From Liolophura sinensis (taxonomy: Eukaryota > Mollusca > Polyplacophora > Chitonida > Chitonidae): 64,000 nucleotides of DNA. The stretch spans positions 80,196,028 through 80,260,027 of the forward strand of contig NC_088295.1 of the NCBI RefSeq assembly GCF_032854445.1, in the 5' to 3' direction. The notes beneath the pieces were generated by a model. That model ran no database searches and had not been told where the DNA came from. It saw only the letters and a program-made list of their open reading frames with translations. Within the stretch, counting starts at the first letter, position 1. Every line of letters begins with the position of its first letter. Position numbers and translations under genes: made by a program. Below, one piece after another: positions 34,921-48,047 of this stretch.

Positions 34921-37390
34921 TATTTATTTATTTATTTATTTGATTGTTGTTACTGATTGTTCACTAAATGTGGTTAGTTTTATTGGTGGAGAAAATCAGA
35001 GGCCCCGGGTAAACCACCGGCGAACTTGTTCACGTGTGACGAACAGGTATACTCCCCATATTGGTGAAAGACAAGTGGTTTCCATTGGACTTTAGACTGC
35101 TGACAGCGTGAGAATCTACGAACTGGTTCAATCATTATTTCGCACATATCACTAGGGTGTCTTCGTATAACAGTTCCTTCCTAGTGCCAACATATTTACA
35201 GAGTTGAATCACTGGGTCCCCATGCTGACGACACCAACCATGGTACCCCACCTATTCAAGGTATACTTGCAAGTATGGAACCCGGCGATGGCACGAGGCG
35301 ATGGCACGGTGATGCGAAGCGATGGCACGATGATACGAAGCGATGTGATGACTTCATGCCATCGCCCTTCCAAGAATACTCACGTAACTAGAACAGTGAG
35401 TTGTGGTATTTCCGCTTGTTCATAAACTGTTCAACTGGTCATAAAGGCATCATGCAGATGTAATGAGCATGGCTGCCTTTACGGCCCCCAGCCCCAGGTT
35501 AAGGTGTATTAGATATAGTTCGAAAATGACGAACGTTACCAACCTTAACCGAACAGATTATGATTCAAAAGTTATGGACGATTACGTCTTTCCCGTTAAT
35601 ATGTAAGGATCTCATACTACAAGAGGCGCCATATATGATGTTACACATGACATGATGGTCTGTATAAAAGCTGTCTAGAAGATAGACGGTTACACTCGGC
35701 AACCAGCGCCATCTATGTTGTTAAATACCATGTACGCGATAGATATGTACATAAGGATAACAGCGCTGTCTATGTGGCTGATCACAATGCAGATCGCCAG
35801 AGATTCTGAACGACCTGTCTATAAGAGCCAACGAGAGTGTTATACTCATTGTAAAATTTGAGAAACTTAGAATGAAGGCGTTTGATGGAGTATCCTTGAC
35901 AAATTAGTTTCTGACCTAACAACTTGTGACGCAGATTAAGGTCATCACAATTTTACGCAAGATCTGACAAATGCTACAAGGCGAGATATGTATACGCCAC
36001 ATGCAGGACCCTTTGGTATATTGCTATCCAAATATGGATAATTTACAATATCAAAAGTAAAACTAGAATGGATCTGCCAATAGCACATCTTAGGCTGGGA
36101 TCCCGGATCGGATCGAAGACGTTTTCCTCAACCAATAATACACGGCCCTTGTAACAGCAAGTTTATGTAAATGTGCCGAATGTGGTAAATCTGCCTTAAG
36201 ACATTCTTTGAAAACGTGCATGTCCTGTGTTTGTTGACACAGATCAAAGAGTTTTAGCACACACAGACTACATGTGTAACGCTTTGCACTCAGTGATTTT
36301 CAGCTTTACAGCTGTAACGGTTTTCTCTCACCAGACCTCCAAATATGGTGAAAAATTGCATTTTTCGGGCTTTAATCGCAATTTGCGGCAAAACTGTACG
36401 TCGCCATCAAGAAATATGTCCAGATTCATGATCAGGACGTCAAAATACGTCTGATAGCATGCTAACAATGTTCGTGTGTTCATCCTAGTCGCAAATGCAT
36501 TTAAAATGCATCATATAACATGGGGACGTCAAAGTGCCAAACATAGCCAATCGGCCTTTGGACAATTTTTCAAGCCCTGCAACTCCCACATGTATTATGA
36601 CAGTTCAACGATTTTCCGCACCCCTACAGTACCCATATAGCCCTTTGCACTCAGTCATTTTCAGCTCCACAGCTGCAGCGATTTTGTGTCACGTGAAGTT
36701 CCCAAGGCAGTCGCAATTCTCACTTCTAGACTATATACGCATTTTCTTTACGTTTATATCTTTCATACGAGAGCATAAGTTATCGGTTGAAAATCAACAC
36801 ATAACCACGTACATGGCTTTCAAAGTTTCCATGCGAACTTACAACGTTTGTCACTGAGGCAGTCGGCCGGTCATTTGCATTCCCGCGAATAGATCGGCGA
36901 GCTTTATGATGCTACGCTATGCCCAGTGAAAAACGGTTATTCCTTGGCAAACTTAGCCCGCTTTTTGTAAGAAATAACGCAAAAACACGACCAGTGTAAC
37001 AGCAAGTTTGTACTTTCACGTCTCAATCCACGACCTGCCATGCACAGACTCACTGCTCTAATGATAGCTCGGCCATTGTTAGAAAGTCAACACTTGGACC
37101 ACGGCACATGTCCATATCTGTCAATCACCCTGGCCTGTTTAACGTATAGTAAGAGGACAAGGTCTGCACAAAACAAAGCTAACTTTTACATGATCATTTG
37201 CTGTTGTAGTTAGATCTCTACGCCATCTAATAGAGTACTGTATAGCTGAATGGCATCGTACAACGGTTTCGGGAGATCACGGACAATGTAGCCGAAAGCA
37301 TCTGGTCAAATACTATAAACCCAGTCCAGTCCCCATCTAGCTCCATGTTAAAGCAATAGGATTCCCATCTTTTTCTAAACAAAAACCGGT
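34921..37390. other. Unassigned, with a small local duplication
   Basis: 'ctttgcactcagtgatttt' at 36282-36331 recurs as 'ctttgcactcagtcatttt' at 36642-36692, followed in both by 'cagct..acagctg'. This is a ~50-bp direct duplication 360 bp apart. Low-complexity 'cgatggcacg' repeats occur at about 35285-35345. No gene supported. Confidence 0.4.
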
Positions 37391-38080
37391 GTTGTCATTT
37401 AAACGCTTCTAGCGAGAAAACTATTAATTGGAGCTCAAATCCGTAGAAAATGTTCAAAAGAGCAAGTCTTGGGCTACAATTTGGTACAGAAGGCACATTT
37501 CTAGCTTCCATAGTTCTCGAGTTACAGGTCATTGAAATTACGTAACTTTTTTTAGTTCTTTGCTTATTTCTCAAAAAGTTACACAGATATGCAAAAAATA
37601 AAAGCAGATTCGGAATCAGCAGCTCAAGATACATCAGAATACGTTGAGAACAGTTGACATTTCAGAACTTTTTGTGACGTCACAAATTCGATCAATGGCG
37701 AGCCTCCAGAATTTTGACCGGAAGTCAACCATTTTTGCCAACTTTAAATAACTCATGACCTTCTAGTTGCATGTCAAATTTGAAAAGAATCGGTTGATTG
37801 GTTCTTAAGAAGAAGATTTTTAAAAGTATTACACAAAATTCAATATGGCGGCCGAACCACGTGACATAGCTAAAAAAATGGAGAATTTGTCCCGAGATAT
37901 TCACCGCCAGAATATATGAGCAAAATTTGGGACTTTTATGTTGAACGGTGTAGAAGTTTCCTTGCTAATAAAGTCGGTGAAAAAATAATAATGATAATAA
38001 TAATAATAGGAAGAAGAAGAAGAAGAAGAAAAAACAGAACGATTACAATAGGGATCCCATTCGGGAAGAACGGGATCCCT
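37391..38080 (+). mobile_element. Non-coding interspersed element with (AAT)n(AAG)n and a terminal hairpin
   Basis: A coherent non-coding block ending in AAT-type then AAG-type triplets (about 37986-38031), 'acagaacgattacaat', and a hairpin at 38050-38080. The arms AGGGATCCCATTC and GAACGGGATCCCT pair at 12 of 13 positions around the loop GGGAA. From memory, I associate similar tails with repeats in marine invertebrate genomes, but cannot name a class. The right end coincides with loss of homology in the adjacent reverse transcriptase, so the two elements abut or one inserted into the other. The left boundary is a guess. Confidence 0.45.
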
Positions 38081-38081
38081 A

Positions 38082-39924
38082 ATTACCCCTTTTGTCGTAA
38101 AGGCGGCGTGAAAGGAGACCTTGTTCGTCTTTGTACAGATATAGATCCAAATAAGATGTACTATCAGGACTATCTGTTGTCTCCATTAAATCCAGTGAAG
38201 GCGGATAGATTTCCTTCACCGCTTCAGCAATGTGGGGGTTATTTAAAGCCAGTAGATCATCAATATACCGCTTGGTAAATGAAAAGGATCGAGCTTTAAA
38301 GATATTACTTTTAAATAATTTCTGCATATAGTCGTATTTCATATGAAAACAGGTATAGGTCTGCCAGAAGATGCGCACAATTGGTACCCATTGGAATACC
38401 TATGTACTGTTGGTAAATGGTATCCCCGAATTTCACATAGATGTTATTAATGAGAAGTAATTCAATAAATAATGTAACATCCCATGATTGGTAACCTTTA
38501 TAATTAGTAGACCTAAAGAAAGCCTTATTGCTTCTGACGTTAATGTAACAGTGACCTGTTTTAGTAAATACCCAGATAATTAACGACGATATTCTTTCAA
38601 TAAGATCTTTGTGAGGAACTGTAGTATAGAGAGTAGAGAAATCCCATGTGGATGCGTCTTTGTGCGGTCGATGCATATGAGCATCAAGTTCTTCTGTAAG
38701 ACGTTGGGAGTTAAGAACCCACATGCAGTAGACACCTGAATTTTTTGTTACAAATGTACTTATTCCAAAATGACTTTACTTATTGTAACGCTCTCGTAAG
38801 TAGGATTGACAAGAGTTTAGTGGTACAACTTCTTGATCCCGCAATAAATCGAGCCTTGTATGGTGATTTATGCATTTTAGGAATCCAGTAAAGTTCTGCA
38901 TGACAAGTAGGTATATTTATGCGCCTTTCTTTAAGAAAGGTTTTGTGTTTATTAAATAGTTCCACCAGAGTACTTGTAGTAGCAGAATGCGTACATGTTG
39001 TTGTAGATGTACATAGCTCTTGAGCAAAAATTTGATAATAATAATTCTTGCAAATAAAGAGGACATTATTAGGAGCCTTGTCTGCTACAGTAATGACAAA
39101 TTTAGTAAGAAGGTCAGCGAGTGTTTCTTTCACAGTGGGATCCTTCAGAACCTGTTTAACTTTAGGTAGAGCATCAATGTCTATACGGTGTATAGCTAAA
39201 CTAACTTTCTTTGTGACAATCTCAAGTCAATCGTTACGTACCGAAGAATCCGCTTTCTCTTGTTTTGACCTTTTTTAAACATATTCCTCAAACGCCGAGA
39301 TGATATTTTTTATGTTAGATCTAATGTTGACATTTCTCTTTTCTCTATACTTAGGACCTCTCACAAAGAAATTCCTAACATCATGATTCTTAATAATATT
39401 AAAGTCACCAGTCAAGATATGTTTACATTTGTCGTAGGTGAAAACTGAGGATTCACAATCACAGTTATAGCCGCCAGAAGTATAAGTCGCCAAATCGAAC
39501 TCCTTGATGGCCTGGGAATAATTGAAATTTTTGAGACGATAGGCTTTGTATACTCATAGGATATGCAAGGGGGCTCTTGGATATTAAAATAATTAGGCAC
39601 AACACTACGAACCTCAGGTTCATTAAAGATGCGTGGTAGGTTAATTAAATCAAGGCCTCTGTCTGAATACTTTATCTTCAGAAAGAGTTGATCGTGCTGA
39701 GTTTTAATTATAGTTACAGGGAGATACAAATACAATATGTCTTGACATAGACGTACAAGGTGAGATGGATCATTAAAATTATGTATGTTATTGGATACGT
39801 CTTGAATTACCTGTTTTAGCAAATTCAGTTGCAGTGAATGTAAAACGCTGCGTAGAGCATGCATGCTATTGGTGTCATACGACAATCCTACTAAATACCT
39901 AACTGTAACGTGTTTGTGAATCAT
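38082..39924 (-). pseudogene. Decayed reverse transcriptase, Penelope-type retroelement
   Basis: Read on the minus strand, pieces in three frames follow one protein. They are: an N-terminal region with 'T-G-D-F-N-I-I-K-N' and 'G-P-K-Y-R-E' (39924-39275); 'V-I-T-V-A-D-K-A-P-N-N' and 'Y-W-I-P-K-M-H-K-S-P' (39133-38780); then 'D-F-S-T-L-Y-T-T-V-P-H-K-D-L' (motif A) and 'I-G-I-P-M-G-T-N-C-A' (motif B) at 38724-38311; then R-Y-I-D-D (motif C) at 38378-38079. The homology stops at '..R-L-Y-D-K-R' near 38088, so the thumb end is missing. Frameshifts near 38350 and between 38724 and 38780, plus the 3' truncation, make it non-functional. Penelope-like is my best family placement. The reverse transcriptase identity itself is secure. 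Confidence 0.7.
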
Positions 39925-40060
39925 GTTTCTATTGAACTTCCTCCCGACTTGAACAACGTCCCTAGCTTACTGTGGATTGAAGAGGCGTTTCACAAGATGG
40001 CCAGCCGAACGATCACGACCATCCCGGTGCTTTTCTTTTTGTTTGGTGCAGATTCTCAGT

Positions 40061-40403
40061 ATGTATGTATGTATGCTTGGGGTTTTTCGTCGAATTCGTT
40101 ATATGACGACGAAGATTCATTAGGTGTGTATTCTGTGTCTTCTTGTGGCACGGCGAGTCCATGCTGCCGCCACTGAATTATCATGCCGAAGACACCTTAC
40201 ATGACACCCCATCTAGTCACATTATACTGAAACCGAAACAACCAGTCATGTTTCATTGCTCTATCCTCTCGAGCTGAGCGTCAAGCGAGACAAACAACAA
40301 ATACCATTTTTAAAGTCATTGGTATGAGCCGACCCGGGTTTGATATCGGGGCCCCCGACTTCGAAGCGGACGCTCTAACCATTAGGCCACCGAAGTTGTC
40401 CCC
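40061..40403 (-). mobile_element. tRNA-derived SINE, minus strand
   Basis: On the minus strand it begins with a tRNA-like head 'ggtggcctaatggttagagc', has a B-box-like 'tatcaaacccgggtc', and a body through 'gtttcagtataatgtgacta'. It ends 'cgtcgtcatataacgaattc' then '..ccccaagcatacatac'. A tetranucleotide tail (catacata) follows. Related copies lie at 7880, 11815, 44249 and 4778. Confidence 0.7.
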
Positions 40404-43400
40404 CCACCTCCAGTGGGTTGAACTGTAAGTATAGAATCACAACGTGCTACATTTGATGAGAATGTGCAACCGAACGTTAAGCGCTCGAATTATGGCCTCA
40501 CTAGCGATTCAGGAATTTCGTGAAGTCAAAAGGTATTTTGTTTTTATTTGCTGCCATCATTGCAGCACTTTGATCTTAACCCTTAACAACTTCAGTTTTG
40601 AATAGTGAGAAACTTTCAGAAGGATGGTACTTGTTGTTAACTAATAATGGGGCTTAGAACAGGTCCGGCTAACGTACCTGTGTATATATATATATCCTCC
40701 CCCCCCCCCCCCCCACCCCCGCTCCCCCCAAATAAACGATATCGACATTCAGGCAGGGGCGACAACTTATCTCGCGGCATTTATAGAAATCTTCTCCCGA
40801 GGTTCGATAACGTGTTTATAGAAGTTCCATTGTTACCTATGTCAAAAACCAAACGGCACCACAATGGTTTGCAGCAAATAAGGCCAAAAAGCTTTACGTT
40901 CTTCTCTGTATAAGGGTTAAAGCAATATTTGACGTTTAAACGCTTCCGATAAATTTAAATTTTACTTGTTAGAGTAAAGGCTTAAATGGCAACTATTCCG
41001 TGTTCCACGGATCCTCTAAAAATATCATCATCCTGTCGTGAGCTTTGACAGATCCCAGCTCTGTAAACACACTGAAGTACAATATACTCTTCACCCCTAT
41101 TATCCCTCGATACAAAGGTATAGTATCCCTGTATTTTATCGTGAGAATTAATCAAAGAGACAATTAACGTGTTTTCTTGAACACAAAGCTGCAGAGAATC
41201 ATACTGTCAATGAAGACGTGCCTCATTATTGGTCACTGTTATTTAGATAGTTAACAATCAAAGGGCGTTTACTTACGCCCACAAGCATGCTTTTGATGAA
41301 AGAAATACGTAGAGTGGAGTTCTTGTAAGGCCCGAAAAAAGCAGAACATTTGTTTTTTGTTCGAAAGAATATGCCGCCTGGGGAAAATGCGTCACAAAGA
41401 CAGCGGCGGTAGTTGTACGGGTACTGTAAGGAACACATGTACGGCCTCGCTAACAGCCGCCGATAATACACTTTTCTTCGTTTAGCAAAGACAAAGGCAA
41501 CAATGGTGACGCTGTAAACAACAAATCGTCCACAGTCAATGATAGACAGTCTCTAACGAATATTAAACGCGACAAAAATAGATAGATCATCTAAAAATAA
41601 GCTCTCTCTTGGTTAAGATGTGGCGGAGAATTTGGACAAACATTATTTTGATTGGATTAGAACAGGGTTGAAGTGTTTATAGTCGCCCCAGATCTGAGCT
41701 TCTTTTCAGAGAATAGATCACCGAGCAAATTGTATCAGAAGCTATGATGAACTTATTTTAGATTACTGTAACTATTTTTAGAGGATTGGCCCCTAAGAAA
41801 ACCTTCGTGAGGTGACTGTTGTTTTGTTCCCGGGCCTGGAAGTTTCGAGGCATCAAAGAATCGGCAAGATCACAAAACCGTGGACTCCTCAGTGCAAATA
41901 TACAGCCGTAGTAATTCCGGAATTAGTGTTGGCAACAAGGTGTTCTGTGAACAGGATTCATTTCTGTAAAGGAAGATGTGCACTGCCTAAGCTTTTTGCT
42001 TACAAAAAAAAACGGTCAAAATCACTTAAATGGTGAAGATTGAAGATTTTATTTACGTGAGACTAAAACTCATTCGGATAAATAAAAAATTGTTTAAATG
42101 CTTTTAAAACTAAAACAATCTTTTAAAATGTGTCACATAATGTTGGGCATTGGAACAAACATAGATTTTTACACTAACACTTCATATAGATTGCATGTAG
42201 TTTGTCCACGTTTAAAGCCTCATGCCGCTGACATGACACAAGAGATAGCTATCACATATGACATAATAACCATAACTTGGACTCTGTGGCCAGTGTGCAG
42301 TGGTGGGGTTGTAAATATAGTCACGTGATTATCTTTACATTCTGCTACCTTTAACCAAAAAATCGTTCAATCAATCGTTCAATCAATGTGTTGGCTTTCC
42401 GCACATTGCCAACGCTGCTTTGTGCTGATTGGTTAAATGGTTAATTGATTAACAGTATTATCGTTTTTTGGGGTTTACATTGTCTGCGGTATCGCACAGA
42501 TTCTAGTGCCGATAATCGGCTGATATCACTCCTTGTTTCGATCCAGAGTAAGACACATAATTGTCAGAAAGAAGATCTGGATCAACCAGCCAATAGATTT
42601 CACAAATATAAAAAATAGTTGACAAATACCAACAATACTGTCTTTTAACATTATACATGCACAATGAAATTGGATCCGAGATTTTCCCAAGAGTGCTGGG
42701 GCACCCGTAGAATAATACTATAAAATAGAATATTAGAGACAGTTGATTCACTATGAATGTCTGTACTGGTATTCTGCATCCAGTCAAAATGTGTCAGAAT
42801 TTTGTCCCCTTGGCTAGAACACACCGTTTTGCCCACGGTTAATGCCCCCCGCCCCCCCAATTGGTATGAATTTATTTCAAGCAGCATCAAATCAAGCAAA
42901 TTTGTGTGACTGTATACTTGAGAAGATCAATCTGTTATTTTTTAACAGTTTAAGAAATGTAAAACGTCCCTCTTTCAATAACACGTTTACGTCCCTTTAG
43001 TCATTTGGATGGATGGAAGCTTCTCTCTCACTTCTCAAATGCACTCCCAGGAGCTTTCTTGTGGGATACGCTCAAGATATTACACTCCCTTAGTCATATA
43101 CACCATGTGAGCCACCCAGATCTCGTTTAACATAAAAATGACATTTCTCTGAGCCTAACGGCTTTGCTTGAGAAGTCAACCAGCATATAATATAACAAAA
43201 TCAGCCTCGCGGGATCAAGTACCCTAGCAATTGTCGAAAACAATTTGGCCAAAAAAGCCAAAAAAAAGCTGACATTTCAGATTTGAATTATGCATAAGTG
43301 GACGGTTAAAGTGCGGGATTGATCCATACGGGGCCAGAGCCCCAGCGTCAGCTGTTACGCAAACCAAGTGGTAAGTGAATGACGGACCCCTGGGAAGTTT

Positions 43401-44248
43401 GGATGCCTCTGAAGGCAACATGTTACGGTGAAATACAGCTCGGGGTGCGGAGGTCTGCTGTTCTAGACAGGGAATAGAATAGCTCCTCCACTCTTACTAT
43501 TGACACTCGTCTGCTGCTTCGGGCTATCAGCATCCATCATAGCCAGGAAGAAAAACATAATCAACACCAGCCAGCATGCTGAGAGCATCAACGATCATTT
43601 TATAGGGGCACTCCATTGCCAGCCAGTTGATCAGTGAGGGAGCAATATGAACCCACTCCGGAAACTCTATACTTTCTCACCTCCTGTATAACGAGACATT
43701 AATCACAGAAAGCTCTCTGAAAATAGCCACTTTGGGAAAATGTGGCGGCAGATTAAAACTCAGGTAAAGGTGGAAAGAAGATACTAGATAGACCTACTCA
43801 CTTCCCCTTCAATCATTCGTGTCTTATGAATGATACATCCTTTGTCGTTTTCTTGACAACGTGTTATTCGATTACATGTGAGCTAAATACACATTTCCAG
43901 TTATAAGAGTATGTCTCACTGACGGCTCCTTGGGCTGGTTTGGCACAGGGACATTTTTTGCCAATAGTCAAATTGATGAAAATCTAAGAAATACTAATGG
44001 CATAGGAATAATTTGCGATCATTGTTCCTTAATGTATATTATGCTTGGTGGCTGGTATGCGAATGTCTGTTTCGACGCCTGGGTTTACAAAAATTGACAA
44101 AATGTGCAACTTGAGGGTGACTCGGCCGCCAAAGAGCGAAAGCAAACCACGGTTTGGAATGGGAAAAGAACATAAGTATAGGTTGCATCACCAAGCTAGC
44201 TCACAGCACGATCTCTTAAATATTACTGACCACAGCCTCCACTGAGGT
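40404..44248. other. No recognised feature apart from low-complexity runs
   Basis: Poly-C tracts at about 40697-40730 and a TA microsatellite just before. I support no gene on either strand. Confidence 0.4.
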
Positions 44249-44565
44249 TGAGTGAGTGAGTGAGTACTTAACAATTTTTCAGTCATATGGCGACGAAGGA
44301 ATCATTCGAGTGGATTTAATATACCTCCTTGTTGCAGGACGGATTTCCACCGCTCTTTTATCTAGTGCTGCTTCACTGACGCCTTACCGAAGGCAAGTAC
44401 GGCGCCCGTCCGAGCCATTATACTGATACGGGTCAACCAATCATTGCACTATCCCCTTTATGCTGAATGTCAAGCCAGGAAGTTACAACGTCCTCTTTTA
44501 AAGTCTTAAGTGTGACCCTGGATCTACCGCTCCAGAAGCGGACTCTCTACCAACCATTGGGGTTG
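44249..44565 (-). mobile_element. Near full-length SINE, minus strand
   Basis: Begins with the tail 'gagtgagtgagtgagtactt' and continues 'cagtcatatggcgacgaagg' and 'gcaggacggatttccaccgc'. Its minus-strand 5' end is tRNA-like: 'aatggttggtagagag', then 'agatccagggtc'. Its inner 200 bp match 4778-4997 in inverted orientation. Confidence 0.65.
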
Positions 44566-46184
44566 ACGTCTTATCTGTTATGAAGGCTAGGTTTAAGGAC
44601 TGCTAGACTTACAGTATCATAATATCTGATATCTGGGTAAGCAATTACTGAAGCATGTTGGTACCATGATAAGAATTTTTTTTCGTGAAAGAAAAAATCA
44701 ATTTATTGGAAAAGTTCTTGCAATTAGGTAAAATAATCAATTAGGCGGAGCTCACGAATTTGTCGGCCTTGGTCTTGTCTCGATTTTCTTTTGAGCTAGC
44801 TGATCCAATTTAAGGTCGGATCCATGAATGAACGGTGAAAAAGTTACTGTTCGTTTTAACGTAAATAAACATACAATCTCCCCAATAACTAATGCTTTCA
44901 TCCTTTTTCTTGTTTTTATTCCCAAAAGACATTTTTTCTGATCGAAATAGTGAAATATTCTTGACTAAGGCGTAAACATCAGTTAAATAAAGAAAAAGAA
45001 TCATGTTTTAAAGACGATACTCCACCAAGCGACTACTGGGTTAGTTTTGATTTTACATTGTATTATAATATAACATTGCTGTCGGCCACCTAGACGAAGG
45101 CTTCCTAATGACCTGCTTACAGACAATCTCACTGTGTATATCTAGCTGTCTGGTATCACGAAATCTCAGTCTGTGACGTCCACCTAATCTTTCTTGTGCA
45201 TACACAGACCATTCCATGCCATGTCCAAAGATGTGGCTAAAAGATGTGGTGTTCCGTGAAATCTATGCAATCTTCGCAGAGGTTAAACAGTGCGTGCATA
45301 AACGACCTCAACCGGTGGGGGATAATGAGTATCTCGCGAGAGGAAATGTCGGAATACAAATCTGGCCATTTACAGTCCGCGTCATTTTGACTGTCCCGTC
45401 ACAGCCGGTCAATACGCCGATTAAGCCACCTGATTGTGCTGGGTATACGATGGTTAAACTTAGCCGATGAGCCTAGCTAAATTTGCCAACCATCGGGGAA
45501 TCTATTAACAGACGATTTGGCTGCCAGGAATGACGGTTTTCATGAATGTACAGTAATTCTCCAGTGTCTTGAGGACATAAAGTACCATTAAGCAAGGGCT
45601 ACATAGAGCTCCTTAGACCTACTTAAATTGCCGACGGAGTACCTAAGTGATATGGCAAATTTTAAACTTTCACGACATTTTCAATGCAGAAAGATATAAG
45701 CGATGTATTCAAACTATAACCAATAAAAGTTACATATGTTAAAGCGGTAAATGCTATCAGGTTTATTTAAAATTCTTAAGATTAGTCTTCATAAAAGTAA
45801 ATGTCAAGTTTGATGACCATGAGCTGTCAGTTATACAAGACATCATTCCAAACAAGAATTGTATACATGTGCCATCAGGCTAACAATTGAAACGTCTCCC
45901 AAATATCTCATGATGATCATCTAAATGCTCTATTCTTAGTGATGTTCTAAAGTTCTTAGTTCTAAATCGCGTGATAGCCTAATGTCATGACGCCTAACGT
46001 GAGGTAAACTGGGTACAGGGCAAATTATGTTGTCCTTTTACAGTCTTTGAAAAAGTTGCCATGTTGAAATGGAAAAGCCTTGCCAGTAGCTTAGCGTAAA
46101 TTAACTATTCACGTGTAAACCTTTGTCAGAGCACAGGGTTTATGAGAGGAGAAAAACTGTCGTAACTGTCACGAACATTGTGTG
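44566..46184. other. No gene; one SINE tail fragment
   Basis: About 44942-44999 carries 'tagtgaaatattcttgacta' and 'aggcgtaaacatcagtta', a SINE 3' end. Nothing else is recognised. Confidence 0.4.
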
Positions 46185-46640
46185 AAATGTGGAATTACCT
46201 GAAATGCTCTGCCTTAGTGAAGTATTAATGTGAAATTACTTAGAATGCGCTGCTGAAGTGACACAATTATGTGCATTGCCAAGAATGTTCTGCCTAGGTC
46301 CGACAGTAACATAAAATTTCCCGGAATGCTCTTCCTACTTGAAACAGTAAGGTGAAATTTCCGAGTATGCTCTAAGTGACACAGTAACATTAGATTACAA
46401 GGAATATTCTGCCTGTGTGAGACAGTAATGTGGAATTGCCAGGAATGTTCTGCCTGTGTGAGACAGTAATGTGGAATTGCCAGGAATGTTCTGCCTGTGT
46501 GAGACAGTAATGTGGAAATGCCAGGAATATTCTGCCTATAAACAAGAGAGTGAAGTAAAACTTTGCAAATGCCATTGATGTTCTACCTAATGAAGTAAAA
46601 TGTTAAAGTAGAATCGTCAAAAACGCCCAGCCTATGTTAG
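46185..46640. repeat. ~41-bp minisatellite, about ten copies
   Basis: The core unit is 'aggaatgttctgcctgtgtg' then 'agacagtaatgtggaattgc'. Three near-identical 41-bp copies occupy about 46400-46524. Copies on both sides are strongly diverged and vary in length. Confidence 0.8.
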
Positions 46641-48047
46641 CTGGCTAATTTGGACTCTACAGGATTGAGGTGCAATTTTTCTATTTAATAAAAGGAATGA
46701 GATTGTCATACTTACTAAACCAGTCGATGACCCTGTCGCATGCGAATGTAATCAGATAGAATCAATTTACAACATTCAAATTTGACTATGACATTTATCA
46801 AGCAAATTTTAAGACACGCATCACAGAAATGCGTCGGCTACTGCTTAATTTAATTCTCACTCATGTTGTTGGAAGGACAGTTTATTACTGGAACACCCGG
46901 AATTTTGACGTCTAAGTGATATAAGTCGAGTCTATTTACTCACCTGTCAGGAACAAAGGAAACGTCAGGCGGGGGGCTTTCACAGCAGCTTTTCCTTGAT
47001 TTTCTCTAGATTGTATTATGTAATTATATCCCTACCATTCTGCTGACTATATAAGACCTGCATCAATTTAAAGAAGACAAAATGTGACCTGTTATTTACC
47101 TGCTTGTAGCTAGGGTTAAGGAGGTGTGGGCATAAACAGCGCGTCAGCCACCTGCGGGAATCCAAAACTCCATTATGCTTAACCAGACTGAAAACGAAAA
47201 ACTAGAAAAAAAAAGTTGTCTTTGCTATTCCCGAACAGCCATCGGCGGTGGAATACTTTTCCTTCAACCACAGCAGGGATATGAATAAATTTAATTTTAA
47301 ACCACAAGCCCTCCAGTAAATCCTGATTATTTGCAAATTATACCTCGCTGTTTCCCCCGCAATAAGGCGATGATTGAAAAATGTAATTTGCGTATGTCTT
47401 AACCCTTTGTGATCGATGATTCGTATAGACTAGCTTGAAGCATGTCATTAAGAAAAATCGAAAAAAAAATAACGTTCATGAAACAAACTGACCTTAACTC
47501 GTTTGAATATTTTGGGATGTATAAGTTTACCTAACCCACTGAAAACTCTCTAGCGCTTGACAGCTATGATTTGTTCCCATAATTTACATCTAAGCTTAAT
47601 AATAGGAGGAATTATAAACATTGTCTGCCTCATGTGATGCACGACCAATCTAATAAAGACAATGCTCATCAAATCTCATTACATCAGTTTACATCAATGT
47701 CACTTCTGTCGATGATTAAATTCTACAAGGCTGTAAGAAAACTTAATGTTGGATTATTTTAAATATTTGCGATTTCATTCTCTAATATTTTTGTTCGATT
47801 ATCAATGTAAAAGATTATCCAGCAGCTGGAACTGTGTTTTTGCAGTTAGATCAACAAAGTATGAGCAATGGGACTAGACTGTAGGTTTTGTTGAAAATAT
47901 TTAAAACTTCTCCAAAGCACATATCTGTCATAGGTTACACTTTTCATGGGATCTGCTGATTCAACACGCATTTTTTGGCGCCATTTTTACGCAGACGGAT
48001 TTCGATGATAGGCTTTCTTCCTGTCTGAAAATGCTAGTTGTCCTCCG
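46641..48047. other. No recognised feature
   Basis: AT-rich sequence without supported genes, RNA genes or mobile elements. Confidence 0.4.

Noticed and set aside
40330-40400. Possible free-standing tRNA gene ('ggcctaatggttagagc' on the minus strand)
   Set aside because: It continues directly into a SINE body seen in other copies and does not fold into a full cloverleaf by eye, so it is a SINE head.
46390-46575. Minus-strand frame with a repeated peptide
   Set aside because: It is produced by the 41-bp minisatellite and has no start context or homology.
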